Assembly (NCBI GenBank): GCA_033675545.1
Contig: JAWDGP010005861.1
Coordinates: 79,651 to 143,650 of the forward strand
DNA: 64,000 nt
Source of the DNA: Elysia crispata
Lineage: Eukaryota > Mollusca > Gastropoda > Plakobranchidae
Reading direction: 5' to 3'
The notes beneath the pieces are model-generated. The model saw only the letters and a list, made by a program, of their open reading frames with translations, searched no databases and was not told where the DNA came from. Position numbers and translations under genes: made by a program. Numbering within the stretch: position 1 is the stretch's first letter; the number at the start of each line of letters is the position of its first letter. Positions 24,664-39,800 of the stretch are shown piece by piece.

Positions 24664-24818
24664 ATGTCATCCCAGGAGGCCAATAAAAAAAAATTGAAAG
24701 GTATCAGGCCATCTGTGGATTTACTTACAGCTAGTCACAACCATGTGAGATTCCTAGAGGAGTGTGACCAGTTACCAGCTTTGAGAGATGAAGGCATCTT
24801 GCGGCAAGCCTTGTACAG
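24664..24818 (+). CDS. GRDP-like exon 1 (start codon)
   Basis: ATG at 24664 opens residues 1-51 plus two bases; the donor is CAG|GTTAAA. The peptide reads from MSSQEANKKKLKG to EGILRQALY, with the usual helix before the first WHxH motif. No in-frame ATG with family similarity lies upstream, so I kept this start. Confidence 0.8.
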
Positions 24819-27800
24819 GTTAAAATTTCTTAAATGCAATATTCCTTGGTTTTGGTTTTGTTGATTTTTTTCAAAACATGATTGAATGCTTTTTTTTTTT
24901 GGGGGGGGGTATAACTTTTTGTAATGCTGGTTCTGCATTTAGCAGTAGATGAAAATATTAATTTAAAATACTAATACAGTACTTTTAACACTTTGGACTG
25001 GAATGAAATTAAAGCGCCACATTAGTTAAATGCTTACAGCCATATCAATGTTAATAGTCCTCACAGCTATAGTTTTTTGTGAAAAATGAGTGTGGGTGGT
25101 ATTTGCAACAGTTGTTGACTGTGAACTGCTGAAATGGTGCTTTTTAAAATTAACCATTCAAAGGGCGATCAAATAAAATCAGTCAATGTTTCTTTCTCTA
25201 AAGGAACTAACCATGAGTAATTTATACAGCTCTTCTCATTAAAAAATTATCTAACACAGCATGTTTTGTTGAAACCATTTTAACAGCACAAAAAGTTTTG
25301 AATGATTGCATTACTGCTCTGTTGAGTTATACTGGCACACGATCGATAATTCAACACATTCAAATACTTTAAATGAGGTATTCCACTTTGCTTGAGGATC
25401 ATAGACTGGGAACACACAGTTATATTCTATATTGTATTCCTATTTGCCTTTTCCTCTAGACCTGTATCGATCCTCAAATCTAGAAACATAACTAGCAATC
25501 AATCTGACTAATCTATTATCTTAGCAGTGGATGATCTGTCTTATTCTATCATTCATTTTTTTTTTACTTTTGTTTGAAACACTGTATTTTCATTTTCTTA
25601 TGAACTTGCAGCCATTGTTTTTCTTTGTAATCTTTGTTATTCTTTTCTCTTTTTTTCTTTTTCCTTTCCCCCTTCTTTTCTCTCCTCACTCTCTTTCCCT
25701 CTCTTCACCATAAACCCTCTGTCTGTTTGTACCTCTTTCTGTCATATGCTTTTTTTTTATAGATTACTTTTTCCATCCTATCTTTAGTGCCTATATCTCA
25801 AGTCCCCTTATCTATTTCTCTTTGTCTCTGGTCTCATTAATCTCATACTCTCTCCTCACTCTGACTGTCTGTCTATGTTTATTTGAACTGCATTAATTTC
25901 CATCTTTCTTTAAAAGCTAGAAACCATACCATGTTATTCCTACTTCCAACAGTTACTAAGTTTAGAACAGAAGCCTGGTTTAACTTGCATTTGTATCCAT
26001 TAGGTGTATGCTTACTTTGGATGGTTAATTCGTCAACATAGGAAAAGTTCAGGTTTTTATCTATCTCCGATTCCACATTCACATGAGAATAAGTATTTAA
26101 AACTGAACAATTTTTTTATTTATCGTATAGGTATTATTTCCAGGCCACTGATGGCAGTTTTTACTTCCACCCAATTATTTTATTGCTGAAATATAAATTG
26201 TCATGTAGAGTACAGAGGTAGCAATAATATTTATTTTACACTTATAGACAGACGAACCAGCATTGGTTGGATGTGTTTCTTTGCAAGATCTACATAATTA
26301 TGTGGGATTTTTCTTAGACCTAAAACCTGCAAGCGCAAGGAAAGTCACTCAAATTATTTGAAGAAGGGTGTTTTCTGTATTTAATAAATGGTAATGTCAC
26401 TTTGAAAACTATACCTAGAAGTACAAAATTCTGCATTTTCTGCCTCATTTCCTTCTCAAATCTTGCCTCTGAAGTTTTTCTGAAAGTTTGAGTATATAGA
26501 AGAAGGAAAAAAATTGAAAGTGGTCTATAATAAGATTAAGAGGGAAATATGCATCAAGTTTTCTGTCAAGGAGCTTGCAGAGATATCCACGTAAGCCTAA
26601 GTTTTGTTTGTCTTCCAGGTACCAAAGCTTTTTTTTGCCTCTGGCTGCCAACCATAAGAATAAAATACTGGAAGCACCTGTTGATGTGGCATGGGTGTGG
26701 CATTGTCATATGTTATGCCCTAACTCCTACTGCGCTGACTGTGAAAGGGTTTGTGCCTAGCAATTCATTAAATAACATTAATAAACTTTGAAATAATTGA
26801 GAATTCAAACTTTAAGCCTTCAAATTATTTGGACTTGACTGTATTATTGAAGTGGATAGTTTTGACAGTATATACCTCAAAAGGTTAAAACGGATAAGTC
26901 TTGCGATGCAAAAACTTGTAGATTTTTCTTACACTAACTAGGCTGCAGGATTAAGCTAATCTTATTCACAATGTCATAGGAATTCTAGAAGTCAATGATG
27001 AGATAAGTATGCTACTGCTCACAAACCTCAATTATGTGTCTCTCTCTATCTTTCTCAATTTGCACATTCACATGTGTGAAACAGCTTTTGAATGGTTTTG
27101 TGGTAGACCACACACTGCTTAGAAATGAAAAAGCAAAGAAAAAGAGTCTCCTAGAGACAAAGGAATTGTGGCAGAAAGAATATCCAGACCACCCTTTTGA
27201 TGTGGCTCTAGATCCCTCTCAAGTAATACCATCATATAGAGATGGAGAGACTTCTTTCTCCTATGACATAATCTCTGCTGCTTCGAGACAGAAAGAATTT
27301 GGATACCAGGTAATTATTTTTATTGTAAAATTAAATTAAGGTCCTTAGTCATACCTATCATAACTGAAAGGGGCAGATTTAAATTTGCAGAGGCTCTCTG
27401 TCAGTCTTAAAGTAATATTCTATTTTTTAAGTGTTGCTGTCAATTCAAAGCCTTAAGAGGGCCAAAAATACTACCATTGGAAAGAATGTTCTCTATTAAA
27501 AACTATGGAACTGTTTGTTCAAATTCTATGTGAACTGATTTTTATGTTTTTATGTTTTTTTTTGTGTAAAGTACTCTTTTGAAATTAAAGTATTATATGA
27601 AGAGAACATACATTATAATAAACTGAATATTTTTCGATCTGTTTGGCTCAAGTGGAAAAAAATCTTCTATAACAGAAACAATTTTTGCTCTGCTGTTACT
27701 GAAATTTGTGTGCTCATCTTGCACCATAAAACTTTTTATTTGATTCTGACATTTGCTGCATCATTTCTTTTAGGTAAGCCTTCCTCATTACCAGGATCGT

Positions 27801-30800
27801 ACCTTTCTTGAAGCTGCTCTCACGCGGTATCGCAAATTCTTGTTGCTAAAGCTACTTCGGCCGTCCATGTTCATTGTACCATGCTATGACATGGATCTTA
27901 TGTGGCATACGCATCAACTATTCCCTGTGGCTTATAAGCAGGATACTGAAAAGATGTATGGCAAGATCTTCAATCATGATGATAGTGTTAATGACCGCAG
28001 TGAGGGCTCCAAACTCAATAATGCGGATAAGGCTACACGTGAGGTAAATACAGAATATTAATGTAAGTTCAAAATAAAAATTTAATGCCTTATTAGTTAA
28101 TTGCCCATTTATATTTCCTATGAACATTATATGAATGGAGATGGCATTATCTTTTAGCTCTTCTGTAAGAATTCAGATTTTAAATCTTAAAGTTATGAGT
28201 GCTCTCTGTATCGTGATCTAGCAACTTTAATTGCCTATATATTTGTATATTTTGTGACAGAGATAAAAAAAAACTGCAAAAAGGCTAGTTTGATGCCAAA
28301 AAATTTCTCCCTTTTTTAAAAATTTTATTTTAGATTCCGGTTTTAATTTTTTGAAATTAAATGTTGTTTTAGAGTGTAGGAATGTAGTTAATGTTGTCTC
28401 CCTTTACAAAGCATAAGGTGAGATATATCCCTGATTATCTTTGTCAATATTACTCATTTGGTGAGTGAGGCACATAATAAGAGAAGGTGCGACTTTAAAT
28501 ACCTGTATTGACTACGCATGATTCAATTTTTTTCTTTTAAATCGTTTGGGAATCGGTGTGCTCTTTGTTTTTCTACTGGTGAAATCACCTGAAGCTGTTG
28601 CCAGCTCTTCCAACAAACCTAGTATATATCGCATTAAGGTTCCTGTCTGTGCAGTGATTTATAGCATTGGTGGGACCAGCGGTAATGACTTGCTAGGTTT
28701 TTAGTCTCCTAAGTTTGTTATAGGACTGAGCTGTCGAGCTTGTTATTGAGAGCTAAAATTCAGGAATTGGGGTAAATTCTACACCACGTATAGAGTTGAA
28801 CTTAAAATTTAATGCACATATTCCAGTAAATACAGGGGGTTTATCAGTAGCATTGCTGGCGAATACTGGAGGAGGAAAAAATGCTATTTTCAAGGTGCAT
28901 CCCATGTGTTCCCAGGAGCTGTCAAATAGGTCTAGATCTAGCTTTGATTCTGAAAATTACAATCAAAAAGCACAATGTACATGTACTTTAAAGTCTAGAT
29001 CTAAATCCAAGCAAAAAATCTAAAAGCTGAAGTAGGAAAAAGGGAACAGCTTAAATCCTAGCTCTAAAACTGAGGTAGAAGCCTACAAAATTTCATACAA
29101 CACAATTTCGAGGTTTAAAAAAAAAACCTCACTGAAATTGAACAAGTATTTGACATACATGCTTTCTGCCAAATTTGCTAATAAATATACATATAGGACT
29201 ATTTGGTGTGAATGTTGTAAAAAAATATGGTGCTGATTGAGTGGATAGTTCTCAGTTGGGAATTCTTTTAATTCTTGAAAATGCTCGGGCAACACTAGTC
29301 TTTAAAAAATAGTCCATACGCAAAGAAGTTAAGCTCTTTTTATTTATGTTTTTGTGCCTTGAAACCCTATATGTACCAACAAGTCTTTGTTTTTTTTTTT
29401 ACTTTGATGTAGGTTTTATACTTCCAATAATATTAATACTAACATCTTTCGAATTTGTAGTCCCTGTTAAAATTTTCCCACATGATAGTTTGAACACTCC
29501 ATCTTGAAAATTTATGGATTTTTTTTCATTCTGCTTTGCATCATATATGCTAAAAAAAGAATGTAGCTAAATTAAAGTTTAGTTTTTTATGTAAAATAAA
29601 ATTGTAAAGTGAGTGATTCTCATGGCTCATAAATTTGATTTCAACAATGTCGATAGAAGGGATCAAATAGTTTTCTTTTTTGATAAGTTTTATTTTAAAT
29701 TTTTATTTTCTTTTAGATATTCTATCATAATAGAATCTTTATCACACTGATATATTAAATTCAAGGATATGGGAGATCTATTACGAGAGTTGCATTTGTA
29801 TCTCTAAACTAAGAGCAATTTTAGTCATCAAATTTTTGCCAAATCAAGACATATTTGTTCCTTCCAAGCAGTGCGACTTAAATAATCTACACTTCATTCT
29901 TATTTGATGAAAAAAGATCTTTTAACTAAGCAGATTTTTTTTTCACTTAAGTTCTGGATATATGAAAGTGATATTTATAAAATTTTATTAGCATTAAATA
30001 TTAATTGTATAGTCTTTCTTTTGTTTTTTGTTGTTTTTTTTTTTGACTGTCATCACGACACACAGAAAAAATATGTATAATTATTAACAAAAATTCATTG
30101 CATTTGTGATTTTTCTTTATTGCACTTTTTTCAGGCATGGAGAGAGGAATATGGTCAAAACTTTTCACAGTTTGGAGCCATGTACCGAGGACCAAATCCT
30201 GCAGGGAAGCTTGCAAGTGTCCATCCTGATGAGATTTTAGCATTGCGTACTCGCTCTGCCACTATCACATGTGAGAAGCTTGAACTTGTTACCTTCCCAG
30301 CAGTCAACAACAATATGAGGCTTAAGGTGTACACTTCAGCCAATGACAAAATTGTAAGTATATGTGGTTGGAAAAGAGTACATGTTACTGACTCAATAAG
30401 AATCTAGGGCATTCATTTGCATTTGACCTGGCCCTAGGTGCCTTGAAAATGGGCATGGAATAATTGATATTTCATTTTTTGACATGAAATTTCAACAAAA
30501 GGCAAATGCCATTGTCATATATCAAGAATATGTCCAGTTTGGATATTTTTATCTTATTGTATGTAAAAATAATTAATCAAAGGCGACCATGATTTAAAAA
30601 AACAAAAAACCTTTCATTCGATAAAATATCTTGAAACATAGAGAATACAAATATTCTCAAGATATGGTCAATGGAAACATCAGTTTTATTTATAGGAGAT
30701 AAATTTATTTCTAATTGTCAAGTTCATTTTAAAGTCCTGAGCTTATGACAATAACCCATATCCTATTTTTCACCAATTCTATGTTTCAAATGCCCTAAAA

Positions 30801-33800
30801 TACAATACAGTTTGAATATCTTTAAATTCTGTATGTTGGATGAAACAGTAGGTGATATTTTTAACCCACAACTTTAGACTAACAAAGTTTTGTGCTGAGC
30901 ATAAAAGCATGCCCAAACATCATTGGCAGTTCAATTAAGGAGAATCATAGTCTGGAATTGATAATCATACTGAAACTGATACTGCGCAGGCGCCATATTT
31001 CCTCTCGAAAGGGAAATAAATAAGTTCCTGGCAAACTTTAAAAATGATTTAAGCACTTAAGACTTTCAGTAGTAACGATTCACTGGTACATAGCTTCAAA
31101 CAGTTCGGTGACTTGGTGGCTTGATGTAGTTTTTTATGGGATGATTTTTGTTTTACTTGGGCCAAAGAGTTTGCATCATTGTGTACTAAAAAGCATTAGC
31201 GCCGTGGTTTGCATTATGCAATTAGGCACTATGCTAAGGTCTTCCCTTTGCTTAGGCCAAGCTTATTGTGACAGAATGAATACCAGAGACATTATTGTTT
31301 GTTTTCTTAAGCTAGACTGAGTCAATCCCAATGGGAATTTTTGTGCCTGAATCTCTACTCTCATGAGGCATGTGGGCGAAGGTTAAGGATAATTATGATT
31401 CCACTAATTTGTACTAGACTGGTTTGGATAACTCCATTCTTGTCTGCATCTATATATGAGAATCACATTTGTTCTTTGCTCTTTCTTTGAGTCTAGTTTC
31501 TGTCCATTTGCAACAATACATTGTACACTGTATTCAATGCACAGCAGCAGTTTGTTTCAACCTAATCCAATATCAGATATTGTCTATACATTTTTTCATG
31601 CAAACACTTTGTTAGAAATCTCATTTCCACCTTTTATTGTGAAGCTTTTGTCACTGTTTAAAAAAATTTCTATGATGCGATTTCAATTTTTTTTCCGCAT
31701 GCGTTCTAACGTAAACATATAGATTTCAGAAAAGTAATATGATACTAATTTCATCAATCAAGCTACTATCTTTTTGAAGAAATGGGGGCCCATTGAAAAT
31801 TTCTGTGGTGTTTTGATATAGCCCCTGTTGGTTATTAATGGATAATTTAAAAAGAGGTGAATATTTAAGATTCAATTTGCTAGGCTATCGACTTTAATTG
31901 CTTATTCTCAACTACTCATCAAGATTTTTCAAAACTTTACAGACCAGAATATTACCTCTTAAATTTGGCTCAGATTAAGCGAGTATTGAGCCAGTATTGA
32001 GTAACAGTTGTGAGAGCACGTGCTTAGGCCCAAACAGGTCTAGTTGTGTGAAAATCAAACCTCTAGGAGTTAAAATGCTGCTTTTATGCCCAAGTATATA
32101 GGCACCCATAAAAGTACACATTTTCTGAAATTTTACTGTTTACCACTTACACTTGTGTTATTTTGTAATTTTTATTTCTTTTATTTAGGACATGTAATAA
32201 GAGTTAGGTTAGGTGACTCACATAAAATAGTATCGAGAAGAATAAGTGGAGACAAATTTTATCAATAGAGCTAATCACAAGTTCCCTTAGTTTGCTATTA
32301 TATTTCAGTCTTTGAACGATGACTAAACCAATCACCATGTGCTATTTTGCACCAACCATGATCCACAAAGAAAAGCTCTTGAACCAATTAGGATCGCCCT
32401 TCAAGTCAATTTCATAAGCAGCTGTCATCTAATAAATACATAACTGAACCAATAAGCTTCAAAGGAACTAACTCACTTCTCATACCCCTCATTTTACTCA
32501 TACTTGAAAACCAAATACCTCTCTCTCAAGTTCACCCCCCCCCCCCCCTCTTTTTTTTTTATCAAGGTGAGGGGGTAGTTAAAAATTTAGTAAGCAGACA
32601 CATCAGCCGAAGCCAAAGAATTGCATCATTGTTCTTTATCTAGTATTAGTATATTAGAAGCAGAATATAATTGTATACAAAAATTATAAAATACACATGG
32701 ATTTGTCACGTCATCAATGAAAAGCTAAAACGTTATCATGCCGATATGTGGGTTCCAAACTATAGTTGTACCAAACCAAGGCACCACCTCATGCTGGGAA
32801 GCTGACGCAATGGAAGCAAACACATGGCCCAAATCACTTCACATCTCACTCACAGTACATGTAATACAGACTTTTGAAATTAAATTTGAAGTTGACAGTT
32901 GCATCATTGGTTGAAAATCTGAAACAAAGACCATGAAAAAGTTGTCATGTCAATTTTGGCCCCTCTTTTGAGTAGGTTTGTTACGTAAATTCATTGAAAA
33001 GATAGGTACTCTTAAAGAGAGGCCCAACTGAGCATATAGAGTAACAAAAAGTAAATAAGCCAATGAGGACCATTATGTCTTAGACTTATATGTTAACTTC
33101 CTGTTGCTCCTATTTGTGGCTTAAGATTATTTACCATATTGGCCAAGTGCCACTTCCCTCACTCAGTAAACTAAATGTAGATGCCATAGTGTAATGTTTA
33201 CTTTTCATAAATTTGCTACCTGTTAAACTAGGAACTTCAAATGAACTATAAATTTATCAGCTTTTATTGCAACATCACATGAATTAATAATAAAGGTTGC
33301 TTTTCAATCACGACAAGAAAATCTTTGATAGAAGAGAGTCATAGGTGATTCTGATGATCAACAAATCAAAATTTATATTTATTAATAATTCTGCTTTTTG
33401 GGAAGTAAAAAAGACTCAAATAAATTGCAAAATCATATCAGGTTGTATACTGAAAGTTTTATTAAAGACCACTCAGTAATTTTTTTTATAAAAACAGAGT
33501 GCATGGTGATAATCTGCAACCTCAATCCAGTGGACAAAAAAATACACAAATGCAGTTTATATCTTTATAACTTTGCTAGTTTTAAAGCTAGAAACTTAAA
33601 AAGAAAAGTGCAAAATTATTTGATACTTTTGCAGATTCACAAAAGACCAACAGATAAGATTCCACGGTAGACAGCTTAATAGTATTTTTAATTAAAAGAG
33701 ACCGATGTAAGGTGTTACATACTCACTTGACCCATGTAAGGTGTTGCATACTCTCTTGTAGGTCAAGTCAGAATTTTGCTTTCAACCATAAAAGGAGAGA

Positions 33801-36800
33801 TCAAGTTTCTTTCTTGCTGTTGCTAACTTTCACTCTGCCATACTAAGCCCCTATCATAACTTATTAAAGAAAAAACGAAAATAGTCAACCATTTAATGGC
33901 TAATCCAAGTAAAGCGCTTTAGCCTTCTGTACATTTGATGCAATTTTTTGTCAGAGCTAAAATAACATAAAATTTTATTAAATTATGTGGGAAAATTGAA
34001 ATTCTTAGCATTGTTAAATTGTCTGATCAGTCAAGAGAAAAAGAGCCAGTAGCATTAATTTTTATTTTCAAATATCTCAATATTTTAGATTGTTATTATG
34101 TAATAAATCGGCGGAGCAAATGAACAGAAACAGAATTTAAAAAAAAAAAAACTTCCCTCTTGAGTCAAATTTTCGAACATATATCAAATTTAAGCAGGCT
34201 GCAAAGTTTTGTTGCATTTATATACTTTTGTCCTAATTGTTGGTTTGAAAAAAATATCCTTTGCAGATGGAATGTATTGAGACACTGAAGGGTCCCAACA
34301 AAATTTGGCGGGGCAAGTCATTATTCTCCACAGTATTCAAGACACGCTACGTAAATTGTCTCAAGTTCTCCTTGGAGGACAGCACAGGTTGGGCATGCTT
34401 CAAGTCAAAAGTGACAGTAGCCAATGCAATGTGTGATCTTTTGCTCCTCCTAGAAGAACAACCTCTTGCAGGGCAGGAGACAATTCATGAACTTATTGCA
34501 AAAGGAGGAGATTGTAATTTTCAGGTCAGTTCTCTGAAAAATGGTGTGCTTGAATAGCTATATTATTTTATTCTTATACAAACTTAAAATCCATGAATCT
34601 GTCCTTTACATGATTACAGGCCTTAAAAAAGAACAAAAAAGTGGGGGAATTTGGGGAAAAAAGTTTGATGATAATGTACCCTTCACATGTTCCACTCATG
34701 CTGTCTGTTAGTTTGAAACTTTTCTGCTCACTCTTACAAACATCAAATTTTTAGAGTTGATTTCCTGATAAAAAGATCAAATGGGTCTGCTCTTTTCTGG
34801 GGAAAAAAAATGCAATATGTATGGCACATGTGTGCTTTAGTTAGTAACAATTAGCAGTGTGAAGTGCCTGCAGCATTTAAGTTTTAGTGAGGGAAAATGT
34901 TTTAAAGATGTCCCCAGATGTCCTCTTACACCAAAATGTCTCTCTTTTTTTCTTTTGCTGTGTTTTGCTAAAAATTCTGTGTAAAATATGTTTTGTTCAC
35001 AGATCACTTTTTAAGGATCCAGGATCCTCTCACTCTATAGATAAAGTGTTGTAGCAAGAGAAAGAAAAAATGTCACAAAGTGTTGTTGAAAATATGCATA
35101 ATACAGGAATCATTAAAGAATTTTTCTGCATTCTCAAATTTTTAAGCAAATAATAAAGTTATTCAAATTTGCAAATGGCAAATCAGCATTGACATTTACT
35201 GATTTCAGAAGAAACAGAGTTTTTAATTTGTGCATACTTTATGCTCTTCTCACGTTTACACAAACTGAACACAATCACCAAATTTTTATAGATTTATTGA
35301 TCAATAGCAAATCAGCTGGAACAAAAGAAGTATACCAGATTGGAATAGTTTATGATAATCATGAATTTCAATTTGAGTATATTCCTTATTTTTAAAACAC
35401 TCAACTCAGTGGCATTTTAGCAGCAAACAAAAATACAAGATTTTAAGAAGAGGCACTGCAATTATCCTACAGATTCAAATAAAGATTTGGGAATAAAAGT
35501 CACAATGAATAAATTAAAAAAAAAAAAGTTATCCGGGACATACATGATATCTATCTTTTTTGTCTTTATGGTTTTGTGAACACTTGATAAATCAATAATG
35601 GTTAACAAGTCTGATATATTTGATAGACATTGCCACAAGCATGCTTTTTATTACATCTGATTTGTGATTCTCTTCAGTATGAAATGTTTATGTCAGCTAT
35701 TCAGATATATTATTCTTTTTTAACTGTGCAGATTTCCTTTAAACTGGCTCTAAGTCCAGTGAAGGAGGGTCCAGTTTTGCTCTCCCTTAAAGCTGGACAA
35801 TATACTCGAGCTGTCATGCCAGAGAACCTTGAATCCATATGGGGACCTATACCACTCCCTCGCCTTCCACCTGGAACAGACAACTGGTGTGAGGTTGCTT
35901 CACACAGGTAAAATCCCCATGATTTACCTTTTCTCTTTTTCACTGTGAAAGTTATCATATTTGAAGGCTCTTTTCCACACAAAGTGTAAGGACTGCATTA
36001 ATATTGAAGATGAAATAATCAGCATGGTGCCCTTTTTTGTGGTAAATGTGATTGTTAATTATTTTTTTTTGTCAATTAAACAAACTTAGCATTTTCACCT
36101 TTTATACCACCTTGAGACTATAACTGTACCTCCAAATTTTGTGCACTCTTTGGCTATTACCATTATTGAATTAAACCAATAGTTCTCCAATCGTTTTTGT
36201 GTACAAAGCAGTTTCTATCTCCTTGTGGTTTAAAACCCTACTAGATTTAAATCTAGAATCTGTGCATTAATTGTAGATTATGGCCTATAGTATAGATTAA
36301 ATCTTAATCTAGAATCTGGGTCTTGAAGGGTCTAATACATCCAAAGCCGCTATCCCAATAACTCTGGAGTCTTGATGTAGGCTTTTTTATATTTTACATT
36401 TTTTTTTCTTATCCAGATCTAGATGTAGGCTTTCATCAAAAAAATTTTTTTACTATTGTCAAATCGTCATATATTATTCTTTAAATATATAATATATTTT
36501 CACTGAAATGGAGGGAGGAAGCATCATTCTTGCAGATTTACTTTACAGAAAATGATGCACCTCAGAGGCAAGCCAAATTAATTTGTGAGGATAACCCATG
36601 AGTCTTACACTCTTTTCTAACTACCATTTAATCTATGCCAAGCTAAGTTGGGGAAACTTCTAGTTTTTATTATTTTTCTTCCTATTTCTAAATCTGTTGC
36701 TTAACATATTTGGTTTGTGGCGTATGATATATTGGTATCTAATCACCTGACTGTAGGCTATATATATGATTAATCTCCAGGCCCAACTTTTTATGGTAGC

Positions 36801-39800
36801 GTTCCTAGCAGCCATGCAATACTAAGGAGTTCACACTCTTGGGTCCTTGAGTATCAGTGGCGTACTAAGTCCACTATTTCTTAACTAAAAATGAGTGGGT
36901 GCACTAGAGAAAGGAAGAACACAAAAGAAAAGAACTTAGAGTTAACAACAAAATAAATTTATAACACCAATGATCAAAGATCAGAGAATAAAGTCAATTC
37001 TCAGACAACAAGAACAACCTAATGCAAAGAAGATATGAACCTGAATGAGTAAAAGAAGATGCTAAAGTAAATGCGTAATAAAAGATAAAACTAAAGGGCC
37101 AGAATAATAAACAGAAGATACCAAAACAAAATCCGTATAGAAGACTCTAAGAACAAAAATCGTCAGAATAACAAAGCGTCTAGAAGAAACTAATGTGTAT
37201 GGGAGACACTAAGAACAAAAATGCTTAAGTGTCAGCCAAGGCATACATTAGATATACAGCGTAATCAACAAGAAAAATTATTAATCATTTGGTCTTCTTA
37301 ACCTCAATTTAAACTATAACCTAATAGAACAAGCATAATCAAATACCATAAAGGTCAAGCCAAATTCCCCATATGATATGAGTATGATCAAGATCTCATT
37401 TGCATAATTTCTGCTGCCCGTGGCTTGGCCTGGTCTTCTATGTGGTTGCTCACTATTGGTCCAGTTTCTTGCTATGAATGAGAGAGGGAGAAGGGGGGGT
37501 TAGGTTCATGAAACTAAGATTGTCCTGGCTTGAAACCTCGAGTGTGACCAATGCCTAGCACTGACACAATGATCAGACTCCTCACATAAGGGTGTTACTT
37601 CAAGGAGGCTATGGTCTGTTACTCTCCATACCTGAGGGAAGGGGTACACCAAGTTAGGTTCATGAAACTAAGATTGTCCTGGCTTGAAACCTCGAGTGTG
37701 ACCAATGCCTAGCACTGACACAATGATCAGACTCCTCACATAAGGGTGTTACTTCAAGGAGGCTATGGTCTGTTACTCTCCATACCTGAGGGAAGGGGTA
37801 CACCAAGTCAGTCTTGCATAGATGGTAGACTTAGGATACTTAACAGTAATTGCACAGAACTTACTGAATGGGGAATAATTCTACAGACTGGTGAGGGAAC
37901 AATCTAACAATCAGTAATTCATTGTGGTTGCTCACTATTGGTCCAGTTTCTTGCTATGAATGAGAGAGGGAGAAGGGGGGTTAGGTTCATGAAACTAAGA
38001 TTGTCCTGGCTTGAAACCTCGAGTGTGACCAATGCCTAGCACTGACACAATGATCAGACTCCTCACATAAGGGTGTTACTTCAAGGAGGCTATGGTCTGT
38101 TACTCTCCATACCTGAGGGAAGGGGTACACCAAGTCAGTCTTGCATAGATGGTAGACTTAGGATACTTAACAGTAATTGCACAGAACTTACTGAATGGGG
38201 AATAATTCTACAGACTGGTGAGGGAACAATCTAACAATCAGTAATTCATTTGTAAAGACTTGGGTTAACACAATATTTAGAAAAGAAAATTCATAGCGTC
38301 ATAAAAATGTTTTCTTCTGTTATTGACTCAACAATTGCTTGAAGGGAGGAAAGTTAACAGTTACTTAGAATCCTCTAAACTAAGAGGTTAAGACATGGCC
38401 TCAAACTAAATGTACGTAAGCTTACCACAACTAACCCCAAGTCACATTGATATTCACATAGAAATACAGGAATACCCAAGGCACAGAGTCACTATTTCAA
38501 TAATGTAAGTTTCCATTATAACCAAGAGAACTTCAACTGCTTGTCTCACACAATCACTGTAAAACGGTACTGCCTCTAGGTACTCCAAAAATGCACTGGC
38601 AATTGGTCTTTACGGACTCTTCTTTTGTAGTATAAATCCAGTTGGCACATTACCCTGTCAAAGACGTTCCTAAGATCCCAAATCTTTGTCCAACTTCCCA
38701 AGATTAAAGTGTGTTGCACCATTGAGATCATTAACTAATTTCCCCAACTAAACAGTACGGGACCAAGATCACAAAAATCTAAGAAATTCATGGCTTATTC
38801 TAGCATCTCTCGACCAAAGAATCAGAATTTGTATTGCAGTTTCTCCAAATCTCCCAAAATCCCCCGAATCAAAGTATAACCCTTACTTCCTAAGCCGACT
38901 GAAGTCAAGCTTCCCTGCTGAGCTGGACAGGAACAGAAGAAGTGCAAAGTATGATCAGCTAGTAAATGTATGTAATCATTACATTAAAGTATCTTCAAAG
39001 CGCCTGAAGAATTATAAAATAAAATAGAAATTAACAGCTAGAGGGGCAGAGACTCGTTTCCTGCCTCTTAACTAGGGCTACTGATGATCAAGCTAAGGGT
39101 GTGCCTGGCTCCACCCACAAGCTTTCAGCTGCCCTATAGGCCAATGTTACAAGTAAAGTAACTATACCCGCCTTCCTTAACCTGCAAGTAAATAGCTGTG
39201 AGAATTGAAAACATTGTTATTTTACTTTTATGGAAACAAAGAGAATAATTTGCAGTAAGTTTACATACACAATTTGGAGAACAAAATCAATCTTGTTGTC
39301 TTGAATTGTTTTGAATAACCATAAAATGAAGCAATTATACCACTGAATTTTTTTTTGTAATGGGCCTCAGATCAATATTAGTGAAATGAGCTTGCAAATT
39401 AAATCTCTTGATTTTCAGTAATCCTTGCTTCATAACAATCACATACTCCAATAATTCCACCTGCTATACTCCAATCATTATATTCCTCCATCTCTATCAG
39501 TGTATTAAACCACCGTGGAGAAGTCCAGTTTACATGCCGCCTCATTCACTGCTTATCCTTGCTTCAGTCGGCTGTCCATGTCTTTTACCGAGATAAAATG
39601 GTGTGTGTTGGACACCTGATTGGAAATGACACAGTACCTGTTCCAGCTCAAGTAAGTTCTATGCCTCTTTGCACTTTCCAACTGACTTTTTCACTTTTAC
39701 TCTTTCATCTTGCCTTGCATTCACACACACATATTGTGCTTCATGCACTTATAAACGAGGGTGTGTAATGTAAACAGTGACTAAATGCCAAAATAATTTT

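Noticed and set aside
37440..38250. CRISPR-like regular repeats
   Set aside because: Units of 60-154 bp are contiguous, without short repeats and unique spacers, and the genome is eukaryotic.
39408..39596. Frame running through exon 8 in another phase
   Set aside because: It disagrees with exon 7 phase; the chosen frame keeps family motifs across the whole exon.
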